From contig PNAG01000011.1 of assembly GCA_003169845.1 (NCBI GenBank), forward strand, positions 341,044-405,043: 64,000 nt of DNA, read 5' to 3'. A program made the position numbers and the translations under genes. This stretch comes from Candidatus Dormiibacterota bacterium (GTDB lineage Bacteria > Chloroflexota > Dormibacteria > Dormibacterales > Dormibacteraceae). Below the pieces are notes generated by a model, which did not search any database, was not told where the DNA came from, and saw only the letters and a program-made list of their open reading frames with translations. Below are positions 27,469-36,299 of the stretch, one piece after another (the stretch's first letter is position 1; every line of letters starts with the position of its first letter).

Positions 27469-28209
27469 ATGGCGGTCTCGGCGATACGGACGTCGAAACT
27501 CTCGAAGGATTACGGCGCCGGGTGCGGGCTCTTCGAGCTTGATCTTGACGTGTCGCCCCAGGAAGTTTTCGGCTACCTCGGACCGAACGGCGCGGGCAAG
27601 ACGACGACGATCCGCCTGCTCATGGACATGATCCGGCCCACCGCGGGCACCGCCTACGTCTTCGGCCTTGACTGCCGGCGCGACTCGGTGGCGGTCAAGC
27701 GCCGGGTCGGATATCTGCCCGGCGAGCTGCCGCAGTTCGGCAGCCTGCGCGGCCGCGAGGTGGTCGCGTACCTGGGCGGCATGCGCGGCGGCGTCGATTC
27801 GAAGGCGGTGCGTGCGCTGGCCGACCGATTCGACCTCGACCTCAGCCGCCGCTTCCGCGAGTACTCGAGCGGCAACAAGAAGAAGCTCGGGATCCTGCTC
27901 GCCTTCATGCACAGGCCGGACCTGCTGATCCTCGACGAGCCGACGGGCGGCCTCGACCCACTGAACCAGCAGGAGTTCTACCACCTGCTGCACGAAACGC
28001 GCGATGGCGGCGCCACCGTCTTCCTTTCTTCTCACATCCTGTCGGAGGTCGAGCACGTCTGCGACCGGGTCGGGATTCTGCGCGCCGGCAGGCTCGTCCG
28101 CGTGGCGAAGCTGGACGAGCTCCGCGCCGCGGGCGAATCCAGCCTGGAGGAGATCTTCCTCAGCTACTACAGCGAGACAGATCCAACCCGCAAAGCCCTC
28201 CCGGAATGA
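27469..28209 (+). CDS. ABC transporter ATP-binding protein
   Basis: This 246-residue ATPase has Walker A (GPNGAGKTTTIRLL), the signature region YSSGNKKKLGILLAF, and Walker B (LLILDEPTGGLDPL). It resembles the DrrA/CcmA-type exporters. It starts at ATG 27469 rather than at the longer in-frame starts, because those precede or overlap the -10 box. Its stop overlaps the permease by ATGA. Confidence 0.9.
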   Translation: MAVSAIRTSKLSKDYGAGCGLFELDLDVSPQEVFGYLGPNGAGKTTTIRLLMDMIRPTAGTAYVFGLDCRRDSVAVKRRVGYLPGELPQFGSLRGREVVAYLGGMRGGVDSKAVRALADRFDLDLSRRFREYSSGNKKKLGILLAFMHRPDLLILDEPTGGLDPLNQQEFYHLLHETRDGGATVFLSSHILSEVEHVCDRVGILRAGRLVRVAKLDELRAAGESSLEEIFLSYYSETDPTRKALPE

Positions 28210-29828
28210 CCGCGATCGTCCTTGGGCTGCGCCTCGGCCGTTGGGGCGTCATCGGGTTTTCCGTCATCGCATTTGCATCGAGCTTCATCCAGGCGGTTGC
28301 GTTCTACCAGCTCGCCGGCCATACGCCGGCGCAGCGGGCCGTGTTCGCGCAGACGATGTCGCAGCTGGCTTCGCAGCTCACGATCATCCTGCCTCCACCG
28401 ACCCGCCTCGACACGGTCGGCGGATACGTGCAGTGGCGGTCCTTTGGAGGGCTGGCGATTTTGTTCGCCGTCTGGGCTCTCGTATCGGCGAGCGGCGCCG
28501 CACGCGGTGACGAGGAGCGCGGTCTCGTCGCGGCGGTGCTGGCTGCGGGTGTCACGCGTTTCGGGTGGCTGGCTTCACGCATCATCGGCTTCGCGGCCGC
28601 TTGCTTCATCGCCGCTCTGGGGGGTGGACTCGGCCTGGTGGCCGGCGCCGCCACAGGAGGCGAGTCGGTTGACTTCCGTCCTGTCGTCGAAGCCGGCGTG
28701 GCGCTGGCGGCGCTTGGGCTCAGCTGCTACTCGTTGACGGTCCTGATCGCGCAGCTCACCACCGCCCGGATCGCGACCGCCGCTGCGGGCATAGTCCTGA
28801 TTGCCCTGTTCCTGGCGAACACGTTGAGCCGGACCTTCACGTGGCTGGCCTCGTGGAGGTGGCTCTCGCCATTTCACTACTACGAGCTCAACCAGCCGCT
28901 CGCGCCTGGCGGTGCTTTTGACCTTCGGGCGACCATCACGATGTTCGCGATCGCGGTGGCGGCGGCTGCAGCAGCCGTGGTCGCCTTCGAGTCTCGCGAC
29001 CTTGGTTCAGCGCCCTTCCGCCTGCCGTCGCAACCTCACCGGGTCAGCTACGAGCCGTCGAGCTCGCCTCTGTGGCGAATCGCCGTCGTTCGCGGCCTGA
29101 ACGAGCGGAAGGTTGGGCTTGTCATGTGGACGCTCGGCCTCGCCGCGGTCGGCGCCCTGTTCGTATCTCTGACCAAGGCCGTGATCCAACCGCTGCTGTC
29201 GATTCCCACCCTCACCCACTTCTTCGGCGGCTTCGTCGGCGGCCAGCTGTACACGTCCTTTCTCGGTTACTTCTGGCTCAGCTTTGCGCAGCTACTCTTT
29301 GCCGGCTTCGCGATCGCACAGGTGGCTCGCTGGTCCGCTGAGGACACGGACGGACGACTCGAGATGATCCTCAGCACCCCGCTCTCGCGTGCCGCCGTCG
29401 TGGTTGAGCGAGCCCTCGTGCTCACGCTCGGAGCCGCCCTGGTCGCCGCCGTCAGCGGCGTCGCGGTGGCCGCAGCCGCGCATTACCAGGCCATGAACGT
29501 GAGCGCTGAACCCCTGGCCGAGGCGACCGGGCTCCTGGTTCCGTTCGCTCTGGTTTTCGCCGCCGCCGGCTCGGTACTGGCAGCATGGAATCCCCGGGCC
29601 GCGGTCGGCCTGCTCGGAGCGTTGGCGTTCGCCAGCTACCTGGACGACGAGCTCGGGCCTCTTTTCAAGTGGCCGGTGTGGGTCCAGGACCTCTCCGCCT
29701 TCAAGCTCTTCGGCATGCCGCTGTCGAGCGGAATCGACCGCGGCGGGCTCGCGATCATGGTGGCGATCATCCTCGTCGGGTTCGGAGCGTCGATACTTGT
29801 CATGGAGCGCCGAGACGTCGGCGCGTAA
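28206..29828 (+). CDS. ABC-2 type exporter permease
   Basis: This 540-residue permease has about twelve hydrophobic segments in two similar halves (ARGDEERGLVAAVL in the first, SAEDTDGRLEMILSTPLSRAA in the second). This fused arrangement is typical of drug and antibiotic exporters of the TetAB(46)-like or TipS-like group. It pairs with the ATPase just upstream. The substrate is not readable. Confidence 0.85.
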   Translation: MTAIVLGLRLGRWGVIGFSVIAFASSFIQAVAFYQLAGHTPAQRAVFAQTMSQLASQLTIILPPPTRLDTVGGYVQWRSFGGLAILFAVWALVSASGAARGDEERGLVAAVLAAGVTRFGWLASRIIGFAAACFIAALGGGLGLVAGAATGGESVDFRPVVEAGVALAALGLSCYSLTVLIAQLTTARIATAAAGIVLIALFLANTLSRTFTWLASWRWLSPFHYYELNQPLAPGGAFDLRATITMFAIAVAAAAAAVVAFESRDLGSAPFRLPSQPHRVSYEPSSSPLWRIAVVRGLNERKVGLVMWTLGLAAVGALFVSLTKAVIQPLLSIPTLTHFFGGFVGGQLYTSFLGYFWLSFAQLLFAGFAIAQVARWSAEDTDGRLEMILSTPLSRAAVVVERALVLTLGAALVAAVSGVAVAAAAHYQAMNVSAEPLAEATGLLVPFALVFAAAGSVLAAWNPRAAVGLLGALAFASYLDDELGPLFKWPVWVQDLSAFKLFGMPLSSGIDRGGLAIMVAIILVGFGASILVMERRDVGA

Positions 29829-29893
29829 TTGCGCCGTCCCGCCTTGATTTCAATAGAAGCCCACGAAAGGTAGCCAACCCAGGGAAAGGGAGG

Positions 29894-29899
29894 TAAACT
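29894..29899 (+). promoter_or_regulatory. -10 box for a leaderless ku transcript
   Basis: TAAACT is followed by eight bases and ATG 29908. A GGGAGG at about 29888-29893 lies directly upstream of the box and would not be in the mRNA if it starts at the ATG. Confidence 0.55.
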
Positions 29900-29907
29900 G
29901 CGTCGCC

Positions 29908-30747
29908 ATGCCGAGATCGATGTGGAAAGGCGTCGTCTCGTTCGGGATGGTCTCGATTCCGATCCGCCTCTACAACGCGACGGAGTCCACCTCCAAGGTC
30001 TCGTTCCGGCAGCTCTGCCCTGATCACAAGTCCCCGATCTCGTACAAGCGCTGGTGCTCCGAGGGAGACCACGAGGTCAACTACGGCGAGATCCTGAAGG
30101 GCTACGAGGTCGGCAAGGACCGCTACGTGATCATCGACGAGAAGGACCTGGACAACCTCCCGCTCGCGACCGCCCACTCGATCGACATCGAGGAGTTCGT
30201 CCCCATCGACGACGTGGAGCCCGGCCTGTACTTCAAGAACGCGTACTTCATGGAGCCGGAGGAGCTTGGCAAGAAGCCGTACCAGCTTTTGCGCAAGGCG
30301 CTCGAGGCGACCGGCCGCATGGCGATCGCCAAGATCGCGCTGCGCGACCGCGAGCACCTGGCGGCCCTCCACCCGAACGGCCACGGGATCCTGATGAACA
30401 CGCTGAACTGGCCCGACGAGATCCGCTCGACCGAAGGCCTCAAGGGTCTCGAGGGCGAGGTGAAGATCAACCCGAAGGAGCTCGAGATGGCGAAGGCCTT
30501 GATCGAGAGCCTGGCCGAGTCATTCGACCCGAGCCGCTTCAAGGACGAGTACAAGGAAGCGGTGATGAAGGTCGTGCAGGCGAAGATCGACGGCGAGGTC
30601 ATCGAGGCCCCCGCGGCGCCGCAGACCGCGAAGGTCATGGACCTGATGGAAGCGCTTCGTGCCTCTGTCGAGGCCGCGAAGAAAGCGCGCGCCACGCAGA
30701 AGCGCGCGCCGGCCAAGCCGGAAAAGGCGCGCCGGAAAGCTTCGTAG
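29908..30747 (+). CDS. ku: Non-homologous end-joining protein Ku
   Basis: This bacterial Ku has 279 residues: RSMWKGVVSFGMVSIPIRLY at the N terminus, VSFRQLCPDH, a KGYEVGKDRYVIID segment, a MNTLNWPDEIR core, and a Lys/Ala/Arg-rich tail (residues about 250-279) typical of DNA-binding extensions. Ku binds broken ends and recruits LigD. The ligase gene follows 23 bases later with its own promoter-like box. Confidence 0.95.
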   Translation: MPRSMWKGVVSFGMVSIPIRLYNATESTSKVSFRQLCPDHKSPISYKRWCSEGDHEVNYGEILKGYEVGKDRYVIIDEKDLDNLPLATAHSIDIEEFVPIDDVEPGLYFKNAYFMEPEELGKKPYQLLRKALEATGRMAIAKIALRDREHLAALHPNGHGILMNTLNWPDEIRSTEGLKGLEGEVKINPKELEMAKALIESLAESFDPSRFKDEYKEAVMKVVQAKIDGEVIEAPAAPQTAKVMDLMEALRASVEAAKKARATQKRAPAKPEKARRKAS

Positions 30748-30756
30748 CCCAGTCGC

Positions 30757-30762
30757 TACTCT
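30757..30762 (+). promoter_or_regulatory. -10 box for a leaderless ligD transcript
   Basis: TACTCT is followed by eight bases and GTG 30771, the same spacing as for ku. This suggests the two repair genes have parallel, not only shared, transcription starts. Confidence 0.5.
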
Positions 30763-30770
30763 GATTCCGA

Positions 30771-31802
30771 GTGCAGGAATCGGATCAGCTTCAGATCGAC
30801 CTCGAGAATTTTCCCGGTGAGATGCGGCCAATGCAGGCCGCCTCGGCCGAGGCGCCGTTCAGCTCGCCCGACTACCTGTTCGAGGTGAAGTGGGATGGGC
30901 TGCGCTGCATTGTCTTTCGCGACGTCGACGGGCGCGTTCGCCTCCAGGACCGCGGGCTCAACGACATCACCGCGGACCTGCCCGAGGTGGTGGCCGCGGC
31001 CAAGCGCATCCCGCCCGGGAGCGTCATCGACGGCGAGCTCGTGGCGACCGACAACGAAGGTCGACCCGACTATCCGCGCCTGCGCGAGCGGTTGGCGGGC
31101 GGCGCCGCGTTGAAGGACAAGATCCCCACCGCATACCTCGCCTTCGACGCGCTTTACCTCGAGGAGAAGCCTCTTGTCAGGCAGCCGGTAATCCGGCGGC
31201 GCGCGCGGTTGAGCAAGGCGGTGGAGGCGGGCGGCCACATTTTCGTGCCGGATCACATCGACGAGGACGGGGTCGAGCTGTTCGAAGCCTGCCTGGAGCG
31301 CGGGCTGGAAGGCGTGGTCGCCAAGCACAAGCTGAGCCCTTACGTACCCGGCCAGCGAAGCCCGTTCTGGCTCAAGGTCAAGGCGGTCAAGTCCGATGAT
31401 TTCGTGGTCATCGGCTGGATGGGAGAAAAGCCGTTCGACGCGCTGGTCGTCGGTTATCACGAGGACGAGCGGCTGCTGCCGTGCGGTACGGTCGGTGGCG
31501 GCTATGACGACGCCGCCACTCACGCGATCACCGAAGCGCTTGCGGAGCTCGCGACAGAGGAGTCGCCTCTCGACCCTCCGCCGATCATGGTCAAGCCGGT
31601 CCACTGGGTGCGACCGGTGCTCGTCGTGAGCGTGCGCTACTCGGAATGGTCGCCCGACGGCACGCTTCGCTTCCCGATCTTCAACGGACTCCGCCCGGAG
31701 GTGCACCCCGCGGAGGCGATCCGGCACCGGCCGCGAGTGGTCATTTCCGGGCACGTGAAGCCGGGTTCCCTCGCCTATGACCTGACCAGGTTCCCGTTCT
31801 GA
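30771..31802 (+). CDS. ligD: ATP-dependent DNA ligase, LigD ligase-domain type
   Basis: This 343-residue ligase has the adenylation Lys in FEVKWDGLR (Lys40), VIDGELVA, EGVVAKHK and the GSVIDGEL motifs, followed by an OB fold with VKPVHWVRPVLVVSVRYSEW. Only the ligase module is present; the polymerase and phosphoesterase modules of the multidomain LigD are absent. It seals ends held by Ku. Start is GTG 30771. Confidence 0.92.
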   Translation: MQESDQLQIDLENFPGEMRPMQAASAEAPFSSPDYLFEVKWDGLRCIVFRDVDGRVRLQDRGLNDITADLPEVVAAAKRIPPGSVIDGELVATDNEGRPDYPRLRERLAGGAALKDKIPTAYLAFDALYLEEKPLVRQPVIRRRARLSKAVEAGGHIFVPDHIDEDGVELFEACLERGLEGVVAKHKLSPYVPGQRSPFWLKVKAVKSDDFVVIGWMGEKPFDALVVGYHEDERLLPCGTVGGGYDDAATHAITEALAELATEESPLDPPPIMVKPVHWVRPVLVVSVRYSEWSPDGTLRFPIFNGLRPEVHPAEAIRHRPRVVISGHVKPGSLAYDLTRFPF

Positions 31803-31933
31803 TGGAGCAGGTGACTGAGCCCGTCCAGCCCGTGTTGGAGCAGGCGACTGAGCCCGTCCAGCCCGTAATGGAGCCGGCGACTGAGCAGGTCCAGCCCGTA
31901 ATGGAGCCGGCGACTGAGCAGGTCCAGCCCGTG
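31802..31933 (+). repeat. Four tandem 33-bp coding repeats
   Basis: The first 132 bases of the reductase gene are four in-phase 33-base units. Units 3 and 4 are identical except possibly at the last codon, and units 1 and 2 differ by several bases. A 33-bp unit keeps the frame, so copy number could change without breaking the gene. Confidence 0.9.
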
Positions 31934-32848
31934 ATGGAGCCGGGTTTCGACGTCGTGACCGGCGCTTTCAGCTTCACGGGTCGCGCCATCGCCCTCCGCC
32001 TGCTCTCGGAGGGACGGCGCGTTCGCACCCTGACCAACCATCCCAATCGACCGGGAAGCGAAGAGGTCAAGGTCGACGTGGCGCCGCTCCAATTCGCGGA
32101 TCGTGCCGCGCTCGTCGAAAGCCTGCGCGGCGCAGACGTCCTCTACAACACGTACTGGGTGCGCTTCCGTCACGGCAAGCTGAGCTTCGGCGACGCCATC
32201 GCCAACACCAGGATGCTCGCCGGTGCAGCCGCGGAGGCCGGCGTGCGCAAGATCGTGCACATCTCCGTCAGCAACCCTTCCGCCGATTCCCACCTCGACT
32301 ACTACGCGGGCAAGGCGCGGACCGAGGAGATCATCCGGTCCTCAGGGCTGCGGTGGGCGATCGTCAGGCCGACCCTCGTGTTCGGATCGGGCGACATCTT
32401 GCTCAACAACATCGCCTGGCTCCTGAGACGCATGCCCATCTTCGCCATCCCCGGACTCGGCGCGTATCGCGTGCAGCCCGTGGCCATCGAGGACGTGGCC
32501 GAGATTGCGACCTGGGCCTCGCAGCAGACCGACGACATGACCGTCGACGCGGCGGGGCCTGACATCGTCACCTACTCAGAGCTGGCCGAGGGAATCGCCA
32601 TCGCCGTGGGCCGGCGCCCGCGATTCGTCTACATGCCGCCGCGGCTGACGCTCCTGGCGGGCGACATCGTCTCGGCGTTCGTGCACGACATCATCCTCAC
32701 CCGCCAGGAGCTGCAAGGACTGATGGAGGAGCTCCTCGTCTCGCACGAGAAGCCGCGCGGAGCACGACGGCTCGACAACTGGCTGCTAACGAATGCGGAC
32801 AGCCTCGGCCGCACCTACGCGTCGGAGCTCGACCGGCACTGGAGATGA
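31802..32848 (+). CDS. NmrA/NDUFA9-like NAD(P)-binding reductase with N-terminal repeat
   Basis: This 348-residue protein begins with four imperfect 11-residue repeats of the type MEPATEQVQPV (residues 1-44). A Rossmann fold follows with VTGAFSFTGRAIALRLLSEG and the SDR-type HISVSNP and YYAGKARTE motifs. The atypical SDR group includes regulators and quinone or ubiquinone-biosynthesis helpers. The ATG overlaps the ligase stop (TGATG). The repeat is Pro/Glu/Gln/Val-rich and may be a flexible linker. Confidence 0.85.
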   Translation: MEQVTEPVQPVLEQATEPVQPVMEPATEQVQPVMEPATEQVQPVMEPGFDVVTGAFSFTGRAIALRLLSEGRRVRTLTNHPNRPGSEEVKVDVAPLQFADRAALVESLRGADVLYNTYWVRFRHGKLSFGDAIANTRMLAGAAAEAGVRKIVHISVSNPSADSHLDYYAGKARTEEIIRSSGLRWAIVRPTLVFGSGDILLNNIAWLLRRMPIFAIPGLGAYRVQPVAIEDVAEIATWASQQTDDMTVDAAGPDIVTYSELAEGIAIAVGRRPRFVYMPPRLTLLAGDIVSAFVHDIILTRQELQGLMEELLVSHEKPRGARRLDNWLLTNADSLGRTYASELDRHWR

Positions 32849-32860
32849 GCTAGGCACTGG

Positions 32861-32866
32861 TACCCT
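32861..32866 (+). promoter_or_regulatory. -10 box for a leaderless ABC ATPase transcript
   Basis: TACCCT is followed by seven bases and ATG 32874, with no Shine-Dalgarno between. Confidence 0.5.
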
Positions 32867-32873
32867 GCCGCTG

Positions 32874-33674
32874 ATGGTGTCCCCCGCGCCGGCCGGTCCA
32901 ATCGCGGTCGAGGCCCAGCACCTCGTCAAGCGCTACGGCGTGGTGAGGGCGGTCGACGGAGTGAGCTTCCAGGTCCGTCGCGGCGAGATCGTCGGCTTTC
33001 TCGGCGCCAACGGGGCCGGAAAGACAACCACGCTGCGCATGCTCTGCGGCCTGCTCACGCCGACGTCGGGAAAGGCTCTCATCGACGGGTTCGACATCTT
33101 CGCGCAGCCACTTCAGGCCAAGGCACGCCTCGGCTACCTGGACGAAGAGCCGTTCGTGCACCCTCACCTGACGGGCCGCGAGTTCCTCAACTACATCGCG
33201 GATCTCTACCGGATGCCGCGCGGCCCCGAGCGCCAGCAGCGCATGGAGCGCCTGCTGGGACTGTTCGAGCTCGCGGATCGCAACGGCGAGCTGATCGGCG
33301 CTTACAGCCACGGCATGAAGCAGAAGATCGGGCTCGCGTCGCTTCTGATTCGCGAGCCATCCGTGCTGCTGCTGGACGAACCGACCAACGGCCTCGACCC
33401 TCGATCCGCCCGACTCGTCAAGGACCTCCTCGAAGAGCTGGCCGCGCTCGGCACCACGGTGCTGCTGTCGACACACATCCTGGAGGTCGCGCAGGCGCTC
33501 TGCAAGCGCGTGGCGATCATCGACCGTGGGCACATCGTCGCGACCGGCACGATCGAAGAGCTTCGCGCCCAGGCAGGCTCTGAGCAGGCAAGCCTCGAAG
33601 ACCTGTTCCTGAAGCTGACCGCCGGGCCTGAATCCAGGGAGCTGATCGAGCGCCTGCTCGCACCGAAGCCGTGA
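32874..33674 (+). CDS. ABC transporter ATP-binding protein
   Basis: This 266-residue ATPase has Walker A (GANGAGKTTTLRML), signature region YSHGMKQKIGLASLL, and Walker B (VLLLDEPTNGLDPRS). It resembles the ATPase of ABC-2 exporters. I choose ATG 32874 because a TACCCT box lies seven bases upstream and a longer reading frame overlaps the reductase. The stop overlaps the permease start. Confidence 0.9.
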   Translation: MVSPAPAGPIAVEAQHLVKRYGVVRAVDGVSFQVRRGEIVGFLGANGAGKTTTLRMLCGLLTPTSGKALIDGFDIFAQPLQAKARLGYLDEEPFVHPHLTGREFLNYIADLYRMPRGPERQQRMERLLGLFELADRNGELIGAYSHGMKQKIGLASLLIREPSVLLLDEPTNGLDPRSARLVKDLLEELAALGTTVLLSTHILEVAQALCKRVAIIDRGHIVATGTIEELRAQAGSEQASLEDLFLKLTAGPESRELIERLLAPKP

Positions 33675-35335
33675 GCGAGTCCTCAGTACCGATCATCCTC
33701 AGAGCGGAGCTCCTGGCGCTTCGCCATCGCACCCTTAAACGCGGCACTCCACGCCTGGTGCTGCTCGCCGTCTTCCTGCTGGCGGCGGCCGTGTTCATCG
33801 GCGGCGGGGCCTTCACCGTGGGCGCTACGGCGGGCCACTTCCTGCCGATCGCCCGCGACTCGATACTGGCGGGGGGATTCACCGCGCTCTCCGTCCTGAT
33901 GCTGGTGGTCGGCTTTCCCACCGTGATCGCAACCTTCTTTGTTGGGCGCGAGCTGCTTCAGCTGGTCCTGGCGCCGATCCGGCCGCTCGACATCTTCCTG
34001 GCGAGGCTATTGCTCGCCATGAGCGCGAACCTCCTGATCAGCTCCATCCTCCTGATGGCGACTCTCGGCGTAGGCGTCGGTTCAGGCGCTCCACTCGTGT
34101 TCTTTCCCCTTACCGTGTTTCTGATCTTCGTCCAGGTGCTGGTGGTGACCTCCCTCCAGGCGATCCTGATGTCGATCGTGCTCCAGTGGGTTCCCGCCCG
34201 GATTGCCCGCGACGTGGCCGCGGCCGTCGCAGGCCTGGCGGGCGCCGGCTTCTACCTCGCCTGGAACATCAGCCTGAGGCAGTCGTTCTCCCCGCGCAGC
34301 CACCCGGACCTGGCCAATCTGAACTCGCTGATCCAGCGCGTCGACTGGCTGCCTTCGGCGTGGCCCGGCCACGCGTTGAGCGCATTGATCGCGGGCAACG
34401 CCGCCGAAGCCGCGATCTGGGTGGCATTCTGTCTCGGTCTGGCGGCCCTGGTGCTCGCGGCGGCGGAGATCCTGTATCGACGCACGCTCATGACAGGTCT
34501 CGGCGTGTTCGGCGGCCCGCAGCCGGTCTGGCGGCGCAGCCCTGGAAAGCAGGCTCTGGCGGTCGCGAAGGCCGGCGCCGGATCGCCGCTTCGCGCGATC
34601 GCTTTGAAGGATTGGCTCAGCTACCGCCGCGACATCCGCCGGCTCGCCAGGGTGCTGCCCGCCTTCCTCTTCCCCATCGGCTACGCCTTTGCGTTCCTGC
34701 GGCCGTCCCGAAGCTCGCTCAGTTTCTGGACCGCGGTTTTCCTGGTCGGTTTCATCTCGATGTTCATGTCCACCGCCCTCGCGACCCCCTCGATTCCAAG
34801 CGAACGGCGCGGCTTTCAGCTGCTCCGCATGGCGCCTATGACCATGTGGCAGGTGATTCGCGCCAAGGTGGCGCTGACGCTCCCGCCGGTGCTGGTGCTC
34901 ACCCTTATCTTCGGCATCGTGGTCGCCGCCGTCAGCGGCAGCAGCCTCGCGGAGTCTGTCGAGCTGGCCGTCCTCGTGGTCTGGCTCGGCGTCGGGTTTG
35001 TCTCGATCGGAGTGTCGTCGGGCGGCATCGACCCTCGCTTCGATGCCTCGGACGACCGCCGGGCGGTAGGGATTGTCGGAACGCTCACGGGCCTGGGTGG
35101 CGCGCTTGGGTTCGGCCTGCTGAGCGTGGGGTCATTTGCTCTGTTCGTTTTCGGCTACGGGGTCGGCGCGGGCACCACACACCTGGGACCGATCCCAGCC
35201 ACCCCGACCATCGGGGCCCTCATGTGGTCGGTCGGGCTGATCCTGGCGGTCGGGGCGGCAGCGATCGTGGTCGGCCTGGTGTGGTTCGCGAACTCCCGCC
35301 TACGAGCCTGGGAGGGGGCAATCGCGTCGGTCTGA
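33671..35335 (+). CDS. ABC-2 type permease, multi-pass
   Basis: This 554-residue membrane protein has about twelve hydrophobic segments and a cytoplasmic loop (DWLSYRRDIRRLARV) seen in a group of uncharacterised ABC permeases paired with CcmA-like ATPases. It overlaps the ATPase gene by ATGA-type overlap (GTGA). Function is likely export; the cargo is unknown. Confidence 0.82.
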   Translation: MSESSVPIILRAELLALRHRTLKRGTPRLVLLAVFLLAAAVFIGGGAFTVGATAGHFLPIARDSILAGGFTALSVLMLVVGFPTVIATFFVGRELLQLVLAPIRPLDIFLARLLLAMSANLLISSILLMATLGVGVGSGAPLVFFPLTVFLIFVQVLVVTSLQAILMSIVLQWVPARIARDVAAAVAGLAGAGFYLAWNISLRQSFSPRSHPDLANLNSLIQRVDWLPSAWPGHALSALIAGNAAEAAIWVAFCLGLAALVLAAAEILYRRTLMTGLGVFGGPQPVWRRSPGKQALAVAKAGAGSPLRAIALKDWLSYRRDIRRLARVLPAFLFPIGYAFAFLRPSRSSLSFWTAVFLVGFISMFMSTALATPSIPSERRGFQLLRMAPMTMWQVIRAKVALTLPPVLVLTLIFGIVVAAVSGSSLAESVELAVLVVWLGVGFVSIGVSSGGIDPRFDASDDRRAVGIVGTLTGLGGALGFGLLSVGSFALFVFGYGVGAGTTHLGPIPATPTIGALMWSVGLILAVGAAAIVVGLVWFANSRLRAWEGAIASV

Positions 35336-35396
35336 AGATGGCGCCGAGATGCAATCTCAGCTGCCAAGAGTCGTGCCCAGGGAACTTCGCTTTTGG

Positions 35397-35855
35397 CTAA
35401 GGCTCAATCTGTAGAAGGATCAGGTGATGAGGACGCCCCGTTTCAAGTGGAATGAATGCGCTGTTCTCAACAGCTGCAAAGCCAAATCGCTCATAGAAAG
35501 GCACTGCGTTGTCGCGGGCGGACGCCCATAGCAGCCTTACGCCAGAAGACCGTAGTCGTCGCAGCGCTTCCGTAAGCACTGCTGAGCCAAGGCCTTGGTG
35601 TTGGACCGAGGGCTCAACCGCCATGAACTGCAGCAAAACTGCGCCAGGGACATCAGGCCGGACTGGGCACGTCTCCCGATAGAAGCTCGAAATTGCAACG
35701 ACGCGACCCGCGGGATCTACAGCGCCCAGATGCCATGAGTCGCCGGCATCGTCGAGCTCGTAATGCATGGTGGGCAGGTCGGTGCGCCCATCGGCGGAGA
35801 CGGCTCGCCGGAGCGCATGAGTCTCTTCCGCCGCGAGTTCTCGGATCTCGAACAT
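35397..35855 (-). CDS. GNAT-family N-acetyltransferase
   Basis: This 152-residue GNAT fold shows FMAVEPSVQHQGLGSAVLTE (acetyl-CoA-binding loop) and a C-terminal NAVPFYERFGFAAVE. The acceptor is unknown. It starts at ATG 35855, which is preceded by a GGCAGGG site; a TAGTCT box lies about 26 bases upstream. Confidence 0.88.
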   Translation of the reverse strand: MFEIRELAAEETHALRRAVSADGRTDLPTMHYELDDAGDSWHLGAVDPAGRVVAISSFYRETCPVRPDVPGAVLLQFMAVEPSVQHQGLGSAVLTEALRRLRSSGVRLLWASARDNAVPFYERFGFAAVENSAFIPLETGRPHHLILLQIEP

Positions 35856-35921
35856 CAGCCCTGCCTTCGAATGGTCCCAAGACTAGTCGAACTGCTACAG
35901 GCGTCCCGGCGGCTTTGGAGA

Positions 35922-36299
35922 TCAGTCGAAGGGGTCCTCGATCAGCTCGGAGGTGAATCCTCCTTTGGGGTTCACGGTCAGGCCGACCACCGCGTAGCGG
36001 ATCGGCCCCCGCCAGCCGGCCAGGGCGCGATACTCGGCCGCGGCCGCAATCAGCGCCCGACGCTTACGTGTCCCCACGGCCTCCAGAGGCGTGCCGAAGG
36101 CATCGCTGGTCCGCGTCTTGACCTCGACCACTACCAGCTCCTTGCCGCGGCGGCACACGAGGTCGAGCTCGCCGCGCCGGGCCAGGAACCCTGCGCCGAC
36201 GACCTCGTAGCCTCGTTTTCGCAGCAGGTCGGCGGCGGCTTTCTCCCCCGCCTTTCCCAGCTCTAGCCGAGCAGAGCGGATTCGCGAAACGGTGCCCAT
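35922..36299 (-). CDS. yraN: YraN/UPF0102-family nuclease-fold protein
   Basis: This 125-residue protein has a Holliday-junction-resolvase-like fold: LGKAGEKAAADLLRKRGYEV, GELDLVCRRGKELVVVEVKT with the D...E.K active-site-like pattern. The cellular role is unsettled. It overlaps rnhB by 37 bases and follows it in transcription, the usual rnhB-yraN pairing. Confidence 0.9.
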   Translation of the reverse strand: MGTVSRIRSARLELGKAGEKAAADLLRKRGYEVVGAGFLARRGELDLVCRRGKELVVVEVKTRTSDAFGTPLEAVGTRKRRALIAAAAEYRALAGWRGPIRYAVVGLTVNPKGGFTSELIEDPFD

